Positions 27,664 to 37,100 of a stretch of DNA of 64,000 nucleotides are shown here, one piece after another (position 1 is the first letter of the stretch; every line of letters starts with the position of its first letter). The translations under genes were made by a program, and so were the position numbers. The stretch comes from Capilliphycus salinus (GTDB taxonomy: Bacteria; Cyanobacteriota; Cyanobacteriia; Cyanobacteriales; Microcoleaceae), in assembly GCF_047276495.1 (NCBI RefSeq), contig NZ_CP178543.1:3038001-3102000 (forward strand), read 5' to 3'. The notes below the pieces were generated by a model. That model was not told the DNA's origin. It saw only the letters and a list, made by a program, of their open reading frames with translations, and ran no database searches.

Positions 27664-28963
27664 CTAGAGGTTTGACATCACCTCTTGAGCCGCAGTTAAC
27701 GTTTTATCGATGTCATCATCGGTGTGAGCCAGAGAAGTAAACCCGGCTTCAAACTGCGAAGGCGCCAGGTAAATTCCATGTTCGAGCATTCCCCGATGGA
27801 AGCGGCTAAACTTCGTTAAGTCCGACTTCTTGGCATCCTCGTAGTTATGAACCGGGGCCGGAGGTAAAGAAAAACCCAAACATCCCGCTAATTTGGCCGC
27901 CGCAAGCCTCGTGACCCGTTTCTTGGGCAATTTGCAGCAACCCATCGGATAATCTCTTGGTGATGCTGTCGAGATATTCGTAAGTTCCCGGTTTTTGCAA
28001 CAATTCCAGGGTTTTAATTCCGGCCGTCATCGCCAACGGGTTTCCCGACAGCGTACCCGCTTGATACATCGGCCCCGAAGGCGCCACCAGAGACAGAATA
28101 TCCCGACGTCCGCCGTAGGCTCCGACCGGCAAACCGCCCCCGATAATTTTACCCAAGGTGGTCAAGTCCGGCGTTACCCCGAAGCGTTCTTGAGCGCCGC
28201 CGTAAGCAATGCGGAAACCCGTCATCACTTCGTCAAACACCAATAGGGCATCATTTTCTTGGGTGAGTAGCCGCAACCCTTCCAAAAAGCCGACATCAGG
28301 AACAATGAACCCAGAGTTGCCCACAACCGGTTCTAGGATGATTCCCGCAATTTCGCCCGGATTCTCCGCAAACAGTTTTTTCACCGCTTCTAGGTCATTG
28401 TAGGGAGCGGTGAGCGTGTTTACGGTCACGGATTTGGGAACCCCCGGAGAGTCCGGTAAACCCAGAGTCGCCACCCCAGAACCCGCTTTCACCAGGAACA
28501 TATCGGCGTGACCGTGATAGCAGCCCTCGAACTTAATGATTTTTTCCCGCCCGGTAAAGGCTCTCATTAGCCGCAACACCGACATACAGGCTTCGGTTCC
28601 CGAGTTGACAAACCGCACCATTTCAATGCTCGGAACCGCTTCGATCACCATCTCGGCTAACACGTTTTCTAAGACGCAAGGCGCCCCGAAACTGGTGCCG
28701 TTATCTAAGGCGGCTTTTAAAGCTGAAATTACTTCCGGGTGAGCGTGGCCGCAGATCGCAGGCCCCCAAGTGCCAACATAGTCAATGTATTCGTTCCCGT
28801 CGATATCCCAAACGTGGGAACCCAACACGCGATCGAATACAATGGGTTGTCCACCCACAGATTTAAATGCCCTGACCGGAGAACTAACGCCCCCTGGCAT
28901 GAGCTTCTGAGCGGCTGTAAAAATTTCTTCCGACTTTGTTGTTCTCAATGGAGTTGTTACCAC
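27664..28963 (-). pseudogene. hemL: Glutamate-1-semialdehyde 2,1-aminomutase, one-base frameshift (likely sequence error)
   Basis: The frame from a GTG at 28963 gives 372 residues (AAQKLMPGGVSSPVRAFKSV, GREKIIKFEGCYHGHADMFL, LLVFDEVMTGFRIAYGGAQE) that stop after GFFFTSGPGS. Removing one base from the G run at 27854-27857 restores SGPVHNYEDAKKSDLTKFSR and the family-typical end LAPSQFEAGFTSLAHTDDD to the stop at 27664. The repaired protein has 432 residues, the usual length. HemL is PLP-dependent, with the lysine region TTLGKIIGGGLPVG. It makes 5-aminolevulinate for tetrapyrroles and is essential in cyanobacteria, so the break is probably a homopolymer error. Confidence 0.9.
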
Positions 28964-29109
28964 TGTTTATATCTCCTTAAACTCCGGTGTTCGGGTTCTG
29001 TAGATGCAACGATTGCAAAGATAGAGGATAATCCTAAATCACAGATAGATTTGACGACAAAATGATATTTTATACAGGTTAGGTGTTCTTCGTTACACTT
29101 GCTCTATTT

Positions 29110-29703
29110 ATGTCTGCGTCAAAATCCCTTTCACTGAGCCAGTTGATCCCAATTGATAAAATTCGTTACAACCCACAAGGATTGATCCCCGCCATTATCC
29201 AAGATGGTTTGGAGGGTCGGGTCCTCACGTTGGTCTGGATGAGTCCCGACTCTTTACAGAAGACTTGGGACGATCAACGAGTTTATGATTATCAGGGTTC
29301 TGTTGTTGAACTTGGATCGGATCTGGCGATCGCCGGATTGCGATATGACCCGGTTAGTGAATCTTTATTAATTTTAGTCGAGTCTGAGTCGATTGCAGAA
29401 CAATCCGGCTTTGATGCAATACCGGGTAATCTTTTGTCAGAGGTTTTTCAGGTGATTTGCGATCGCCGCGATCATCCCAAAGAAGATTCTTACACTTGCA
29501 AGCTGTTATCGGGGGGAGATAATAAAATTCTGAAAAAAATCGGGGAAGAATCGGCAGAAGTCGTGATGGCGTGTAAGGATAATGATACAGAGGCGATCGC
29601 TTCGGAAGTGGCGGATTTGTTTTATCACACTTTAGTTGCAATTGCTTATCACCGAGCCGATCTGCGTGATGTTTACCGCAAGTTAGCTCAACGTCGTCGA
29701 TAG
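29110..29703 (+). CDS. hisE: HisIE-like protein with degenerate HisI half and intact HisE half
   Basis: A 197-residue protein from the ATG at 29110; a GTG at 29083 is an unlikely earlier start. The C-terminal half has YTCKLLSGGDNKILKKIGEE and EVADLFYHTLVAIAYHRADL, a complete phosphoribosyl-ATP pyrophosphatase (HisE). The N-terminal half still aligns with phosphoribosyl-AMP cyclohydrolase in LIPAIIQDGLEGRVL and SPDSLQKT, but the zinc and catalytic motifs are gone: the D-C-D-x-D-A-L-L site reads RYDPVSESLLIL, and the C-H-T-G-x-x-S-C-F site reads SIAEQSGF. The protein is expected to have HisE activity only. Confidence 0.8.
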   Translation: MSASKSLSLSQLIPIDKIRYNPQGLIPAIIQDGLEGRVLTLVWMSPDSLQKTWDDQRVYDYQGSVVELGSDLAIAGLRYDPVSESLLILVESESIAEQSGFDAIPGNLLSEVFQVICDRRDHPKEDSYTCKLLSGGDNKILKKIGEESAEVVMACKDNDTEAIASEVADLFYHTLVAIAYHRADLRDVYRKLAQRRR

Positions 29704-29755
29704 GTTTTTCTTCGGTTTGGGTGTCGGGAGTGTCAATCTACTTCAAAAGGCAGTT

Positions 29756-30109
29756 ATGCAGGAGCCAGGAGGCTTGAAGAAATCCCCGAATACAATTGTT
29801 GATTTGCGTAACCCTTCATCAAGGAATTTTGAGATGATCAATGAGATCCCCGAATCTCGCTCCGTTCGTCTGACCATTCGCTATATTAACGGGCAATCGG
29901 ATTGTTTTGAGTTTGATTCTCCCCAAGAGGAAAAAGCCCGGTTAGCCAGTTATATTGAACGGGTTTTGAGTTCAAAAGAATTGATGTTAGAACTCGGCGA
30001 TCGCTTGTTGGTGATTCCGATGGAAAATGTACAAATCATAGAATTATCTCCGGTGCCTTTAAAATTACCGGACACTGTAATTCGCCATGTTCGTCAAGTC
30101 AATTTTTAA
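29756..30109 (+). CDS. Small conserved cyanobacterial protein of unknown function
   Basis: About 117 residues from an ATG at 29756; a later ATG at 29834 would give a 91-residue protein starting MINEIPESRSVRLTIRYING, and a TTG at 29717 is also in frame. The conserved-looking part is RLTIRYINGQSDCFEFDSPQ followed by ERVLSSKELMLELGDRLLVI and ENVQIIELSPVPLKLPD, an all-beta pattern with regular hydrophobic alternation. I do not recognise a family. It follows the HisIE-like gene by 50-odd bases on the same strand. Confidence 0.55.
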   Translation: MQEPGGLKKSPNTIVDLRNPSSRNFEMINEIPESRSVRLTIRYINGQSDCFEFDSPQEEKARLASYIERVLSSKELMLELGDRLLVIPMENVQIIELSPVPLKLPDTVIRHVRQVNF

Positions 30110-30287
30110 ACAAGGCAGAAGATTGAGGGCAGAGGGCAGAAGTTTAGGAGAAGTTGTTTTTCCTTGAAGTTCTCTGCCTGTTGAATAGCTGCCTGACAAG
30201 GGTTTTCCCTTGTTCAAACTCCAGAAAATAGTTTCTTCCTGTACGCTCCGCCTTCTTGAAGGGTACTTGTTTACTCCTAAACACCTG

Positions 30288-30863
30288 ATGATGGATAATC
30301 TCAATTGGTTGAATAATATTGATGAACTTCCCGAACAGGGTTGGGGTCTAAAAATTCTCTTTCCCATCGCCGATGAGTTGAGTTACACTCGCACTCCCGA
30401 TGACCGTCAAAACTGTTTAAAACTGGTCAAAAATTATGACTCATCCTCGGAAACATCATCCGATAAAAACAATGGTGTTCCGATTGGGGAACGCTTAACT
30501 GAACCGATTAAGCAATTGAAAAATAGCTTATTATCCGCCTCCGAAAAATCGGAACGTTCCCCCAAGGCTTTGAAAACAATTAAACTACAAGTTAATAGCG
30601 ATCTCGCTGTTTTAGAAGAGGTTTTAGCCTGGTATCAACAGTTAGAAAATCAACCCATTCCCAAACCCATTTGGTGCCAGTGTCAAATCGCTTTAGCCGA
30701 AGGATTTACCAATGCTGTTAATCACGCTCATAAAAATCTACCCTGTACCACTCCCATTAATTTACAAGTGACTCTCTTTAACGAATCTCTGGAAATTTAT
30801 ATTTGGGATTATGGTCCCCCCTTTGATTTACAAGCAGAATTCAACAAAACTACGCCGAATTAA
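30288..30863 (+). CDS. Anti-sigma-factor-type HATPase with circularly permuted halves
   Basis: About 191 residues from tandem ATG codons at 30288 and 30291. The first 60 residues contain EQGWGLKILFPIADELSYTR followed by DRQNCLKLVKNY, which is the C-terminal (G2-box) end of an RsbW-like serine kinase/anti-sigma ATPase. The last 110 residues contain LKTIKLQVNSDLAVLEEVLA, EGFTNAVNHAHKNL (the N-box) and IYIWDYGPPFDLQAEF (the G1-box), which belong before that end. The gene therefore reads C-terminal half, low-complexity linker (SETSSDKNNG), N-terminal half. This is either a true permutation, a recombinant of two tandem copies, or an assembly artefact. Confidence 0.65.
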   Translation: MMDNLNWLNNIDELPEQGWGLKILFPIADELSYTRTPDDRQNCLKLVKNYDSSSETSSDKNNGVPIGERLTEPIKQLKNSLLSASEKSERSPKALKTIKLQVNSDLAVLEEVLAWYQQLENQPIPKPIWCQCQIALAEGFTNAVNHAHKNLPCTTPINLQVTLFNESLEIYIWDYGPPFDLQAEFNKTTPN

Positions 30864-30885
30864 ATTCATAATCTCGGCTCAAAAA

Positions 30886-30934
30886 ATGCAAGTTTCTTTG
30901 TTGTTGTCTCCAACAGTTCAAAAGAGACTTGCAT
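30886..30934. repeat. Inverted repeat downstream of the permuted ATPase gene
   Basis: ATGCAAGT at 30886-30893 is the reverse complement of ACTTGCAT at 30927-30934, so an 8-bp stem could form around a 33-base loop. No T run follows. It may be a weak terminator. Confidence 0.35.
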
Positions 30935-30968
30935 CACCTGGGTTTGTTATTTGAAGTGAGTTCTAAAG

Positions 30969-31100
30969 ATGAATACAGCCTCAATCATAAAAAATGTTGA
31001 AACGGTTAATTTAAAACTACAAAATAACTCGACTTGGACAAGCCTCAACAACACACCAACCCATCGGTTAGTTTTTTACAAGCACCAAGAGTACAGGTGA
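30969..31100 (+). CDS. Short ORF beside the CRISPR trailer (weak)
   Basis: A 43-codon ORF (NVETVNLKLQNNSTWTSLNN, ending FYKHQEYR) starts at an ATG at 30969. There is no strong ribosome site and no recognised motif. It may be a remnant or chance. The rest of 30864-31143 holds only the inverted repeat listed separately. Confidence 0.2.
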   Translation: MNTASIIKNVETVNLKLQNNSTWTSLNNTPTHRLVFYKHQEYR

Positions 31101-31143
31101 CTTCTCCCCTACCCTAAGTTAACAGTTGAGCGTTGTCTTTCAG

Positions 31144-34100
31144 ACAAAAAATCGTCATAGGGATTATTGGTAATTGAAAGTTTAGATGATAATCAATTGA
31201 AAATGTTAGCGGAATTTCAATCCCTCATAGGGATTATTGCCAATTGGAAGGTGGAAAGCTTTGTGAATTTTTTATCGTACTTGTCGGAGATCGTTTCAAT
31301 CCCTCATAGGGATTATTGATAATTGGAAGTTAAAGAAGCGCCAGATTGACACCAATTCTAAGCCGGTTTCAATCCCTCATAGGGATTATTGATAATTGGA
31401 AGAAGAGGAAAACTAATGGCAACAAAAATTCAGTGGTTTCAATCCCTCATAGGGATTATTGATAATTGGAAGTTAATAGTAGCCATCCCTCTCTTTCTGC
31501 TGCTTCTGTTTCAATCCCTCATAGGGATTATTGATAATTGGAAGGCGGTATTTTTTAAGATTAGTTGTTTGGGGAATTTTGTTTCAATCCCTCATAGGGA
31601 TTATTGATAATTGGAAGTATTCATCAAATCCCAGAGTGTGTAGAATTGGGTGAATTCAAGTTTCAATCCCTCATAGGGATTATTGATAATTGGAAGTAAT
31701 CAAATATAGGTTACAATAGATTAAACAAGTTTCAATCCCTCATAGGGATTATTGATAATTGGAAGCAAAAAAAGGGGGGAGCCAACCTTGATTTACCCCT
31801 GAGTTTCAATCCCTCATAGGGATTATTGATAATTGGAAGCGCACATATCGTTTCACCGATTGTGCTGTCTCCAAGTCAACCTGTTTCAATCCCTCATAGG
31901 GATTATTGATAATTGGAAGTAATTCAGAGCGTCAATAGAATCATCGAATTCTTTGTTTCAATCCCTCATAGGGATTATTGATAATTGGAAGCTATATCGG
32001 GTTCTGAAAGCCAAGAATCGACAACCGGTTTCAATCCCTCATAGGGATTATTGATAATTGGAAGTTGACATCCCTTCTTGCCCGGTTGACCGGGTAGTTA
32101 ATCGTTTCAATCCCTCATAGGGATTATTGATAATTGGAAGCCTTTTCAAATCTCAAAAGCTACTACGAGCGGCTATCGTTTCAATCCCTCATAGGGATTA
32201 TTGATAATTGGAAGTTAGAAACTGTTGGGCGATCGCTAACTCGGAGTTTGTTTCAATCCCTCATAGGGATTATTGATAATTGGAAGTTGCATCGGCCTGT
32301 TCGTCTGGCATACGCGACTAGACTTTTGTTTCAATCCCTCATAGGGATTATTGATAATTGGAAGCAAACAGTTGACTAACTTCTCTTAACTCGGCCTGTT
32401 CGGTTTCAATCCCTCATAGGGATTATTGATAATTGGAAGTCTTACCAAAAGACCAGGCAACCACCAATAGGCTAGTTTCAATCCCTCATAGGGATTATTG
32501 ATAATTGGAAGACCCGGACGCTTTTCGATATTTGTGTGCGTTACTTGTTTCAATCCCTCATAGGGATTATTGATAATTGGAAGAACGGGACAGAGGTCAT
32601 AAAAGTTCATAATCTGGTTTCAATCCCTCATAGGGATTATTGATAATTGGAAGTCTTAAGATTGGGTTATATCAATGGATATCAGGAGTTTCAATCCCTC
32701 ATAGGGATTATTGATAATTGGAAGGATGATGTTTCTCCTGATTTTGATGGCTGTGCCATTGCGTTTCAATCCCTCATAGGGATTATTGATAATTGGAAGG
32801 GAAAGAATCGAATCTTCATCAACATCGTGAGTTTCAATCCCTCATAGGGATTATTGATAATTGGAAGGTTTCTTGGGAGATCGACTCCTGTTTCTTTGAC
32901 CGGTTTCAATCCCTCATAGGGATTATTGATAATTGGAAGCCGGGTCTGCCGATGGTTGAGGTTCAAGGTTTTGTTTCAATCCCTCATAGGGATTATTGAT
33001 AATTGGAAGTATTGTTGTTAACGAATATCAGGATGAAAGCTTCGTTTCAATCCCTCATAGGGATTATTGATAATTGGAAGTGATAACGCGATCGCATTCA
33101 TCCATGATCTCGGAGTTTCAATCCCTCATAGGGATTATTGATAATTGGAAGGTTTATGCTCCTGATGTTGATTCAGGAGTTTTAAGTTTCAATCCCTCAT
33201 AGGGATTATTGATAATTGGAAGTCATTACTTTTTGACCTCCTTATACTGTTTGCAAGTTTCAATCCCTCATAGGGATTATTGATAATTGGAAGTTTTAGG
33301 CGATCGCCATGTGAACTAAAAGCCTGCCGGTTTCAATCCCTCATAGGGATTATTGATAATTGGAAGTCGAAGAGGGATTCGAGTTCGAGGATGAACTTTT
33401 CTTGTTTCAATCCCTCATAGGGATTATTGATAATTGGAAGAAAAAATTCAAATGTTTGAATTCAAGCAAATGCGGTTTCAATCCCTCATAGGGATTATTG
33501 ATAATTGGAAGGGTTTCTCTCATCTGGTCAACTCAGGCAGGTAGCGTTTCAATCCCTCATAGGGATTATTGATAATTGGAAGGAGAGGCAACGGGTAGAT
33601 TCAGAGATTAATATTCTGTTTCAATCCCTCATAGGGATTATTGATAATTGGAAGTCAGTTCACGAAGGCGTGAACACTGTACATTGAAGTTTCAATCCCT
33701 CATAGGGATTATTGATAATTGGAAGATATACCCCACCCAAATACGGGTTACTATTTCCCAGTCCGTTTCAATCCCTCATAGGGATTATTGATAATTGGAA
33801 GGATATGCTTTGAGTTGATCAAACAACCTGCTTGTTTCAATCCCTCATAGGGATTATTGATAATTGGAAGAAGGCTCATTTAACTGTTGAAAGTTACTCA
33901 TTCTGTTTCAATCCCTCATAGGGATTATTGATAATTGGAAGCCGAAGTGATGGAACTTTGCAGAGTTCCATCGGTGTTTCAATCCCTCATAGGGATTATT
34001 GATAATTGGAAGGCGGTCGCCCAAGAAGATCACGTTAATTACTGGGTTTCAATCCCTCATAGGGATTATTGATAATTGGAAGGTATCCTTCAGAGTCCGT

Positions 34101-37100
34101 GTCCTCGGATAGCAGGTTTCAATCCCTCATAGGGATTATTGATAATTGGAAGTAGACCGTAATCCTAATGATATTGTTATCAACTTTGAAGTTTCAATCC
34201 CTCATAGGGATTATTGATAATTGGAAGAGGGGGGCTTGTTTTGCACGGAACCTGTCATTAGTTTCAATCCCTCATAGGGATTATTGATAATTGGAAGTCA
34301 GTGAATCTACACCTTTTGTTCAAATTGTCCGTTTCAATCCCTCATAGGGATTATTGATAATTGGAAGCTATTTTATCTAAGTTTTGATAGCGTTATAAGT
34401 GTTTCAATCCCTCATAGGGATTATTGATAATTGGAAGAAGGAACTATTGAAGATGTTCTTGAGAAGCTGGTTTCAATCCCTCATAGGGATTATTGATAAT
34501 TGGAAGAGCGAACGGTTGTTGATTTTCCGCCTTGAGAAGTTTCAATCCCTCATAGGGATTATTGATAATTGGAAGCAGCAGCTAAACAGTCAATAAATAG
34601 GCTATCTATGTTTCAATCCCTCATAGGGATTATTGATAATTGGAAGCTTTGATGAGATGCTTTGCGATCGCTATGGTCGCCCCGTTTCAATCCCTCATAG
34701 GGATTATTGATAATTGGAAGATGCCACAATACCACATTCCTCCGTCCTGGGTTTCGTTTCAATCCCTCATAGGGATTATTGATAATTGGAAGACGGCATT
34801 CTTCCCTGGTATGATGGTTGGTGTAGGTTTCAATCCCTCATAGGGATTATTGATAATTGGAAGACCTGATCCTCCTAGTAACCCATGTCAAAGTAGCGTT
34901 TCAATCCCTCATAGGGATTATTGATAATTGGAAGTTACATCCTTCATTGCCTGTAGGGTTGCAGCGTTTCAATCCCTCATAGGGATTATTGATAATTGGA
35001 AGAGGTGATGAGTCTTGGATTAATGAAGAAGACTATGTTTCAATCCCTCATAGGGATTATTGATAATTGGAAGTTGGAAGGCTCTAGCCAAACAGATGGG
35101 GATTTCAATGTCGGGTTTCAATCCCTCATAGGGATTATTGATAATTGGAAGCTTTGGATCGGAGCTATTTACAGTATAGTTCGAAGTTTCAATCCCTCAT
35201 AGGGATTATTGATAATTGGAAGCTTTTAGTTAAAGTTGGGGGCTTATAATCCGTCGGTTTCAATCCCTCATAGGGATTATTGATAATTGGAAGTTAAAGC
35301 TTATGCTTCCACGGCCGGGGCGATCTGGTTTCAATCCCTCATAGGGATTATTGATAATTGGAAGTGCAATAGAACAAGGCGTTATCCCAAGCTTACAAGT
35401 TTCAATCCCTCATAGGGATTATTGATAATTGGAAGAAAAGCGTCATTGTCACACCTACATTTTAACTCCTCAGTTTCAATCCCTCATAGGGATTATTGAT
35501 AATTGGAAGGGTTAGAATCTCAGCGTCTTCTGGGCTTATTGCATTGTTTCAATCCCTCATAGGGATTATTGATAATTGGAAGTTTCGAGTATTTCAATGA
35601 GGTTTGGGCATTGGGTCGTTTCAATCCCTCATAGGGATTATTGATAATTGGAAGCAAGCAGCTAACACCGCCCCTCCGATTTCCAATGTTTCAATCCCTC
35701 ATAGGGATTATTGATAATTGGAAGAAAAACCACAGATTAAATTGTCTAAGATGAGGTTCCGTTTCAATCCCTCATAGGGATTATTGATAATTGGAAGATC
35801 ATCGGTTAACTCGCTAAGTTTTGACTTGCCAGTTTCAATCCCTCATAGGGATTATTGATAATTGGAAGGTGATGGAAATTCTATCTATATTATTGGCATT
35901 CGTGTTTCAATCCCTCATAGGGATTATTGATAATTGGAAGCCTCGATGTCTTCTTCGGAGTAATCGCCGATCAAGTTTCAATCCCTCATAGGGATTATTG
36001 ATAATTGGAAGTTGATTTCCGAAAGTAGGCGCTCGTTGGTACGGATCGTTTCAATCCCTCATAGGGATTATTGATAATTGGAAGATTAGAAAAGGTATTT
36101 TGTAATGGCTAAGAAAAAACCACGTTTCAATCCCTCATAGGGATTATTGATAATTGGAAGTTCATCCAGATGTACTTAAAGCCATGCAGCTTGTGTTTCA
36201 ATCCCTCATAGGGATTATTGATAATTGGAAGACCACTGTGACATAATCTCCATCGGAATTCCGATGTTTCAATCCCTCATAGGGATTATTGATAATTGGA
36301 AGTTAACCACTCTGGAGTCTACGGCATTCTCGGCTCGTTTCAATCCCTCATAGGGATTATTGATAATTGGAAGTTGATCCGTGATTAAATCCCCATCCCC
36401 GGTTCGCCCGTTTCAATCCCTCATAGGGATTATTGATAATTGGAAGCGAGCATCTGCTGTTGCCAGTCGGTCGTGTCGAGTTTCAATCCCTCATAGGGAT
36501 TATTGATAATTGGAAGTCCTTGGCTCTCAACCGCCGCAGATTTCCAAGGGCGTTTCAATCCCTCATAGGGATTATTGATAATTGGAAGAGGAGTAACTGT
36601 TTACGGTACTGTGGCAACGTCGTCTGTTTCAATCCCTCATAGGGATTATTGATAATTGGAAGTTGAATGAAAAGTTAGCTGATCGTCCTAAGCTTTTGTT
36701 TCAATCCCTCATAGGGATTATTGATAATTGGAAGCGAACCCGCCGAAGATATGACAGATCAAGAAGAGTTTCAATCCCTCATAGGGATTATTGATAATTG
36801 GAAGTTTCTCGGATTTGCCCAAAAATTGAACTTGCTGTGTTTCAATCCCTCATAGGGATTATTGATAATTGGAAGTTTTTAAGAAGGAAGGGCGGGTTGA
36901 CAAAAGTATTGGTTTCAATCCCTCATAGGGATTATTGATAATTGGAAGCGCCTTTGCCTTTAGCCTAAATATGATTGCAGATGTTTCAATCCCTCATAGG
37001 GATTATTGATAATTGGAAGACGATGCGGCGAATGGCGGACAGTTTTTGGCAGGAGGGTTTCAATCCCTCATAGGGATTATTGATAATTGGAAGCAAAAGC

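Noticed and set aside
32287..32402. Twelve bases shared by two adjacent spacers (TCGGCCTGTTCG)
   Set aside because: With about 5 kb of spacer DNA one such match is expected by chance, and no common reading frame supports a shared source.
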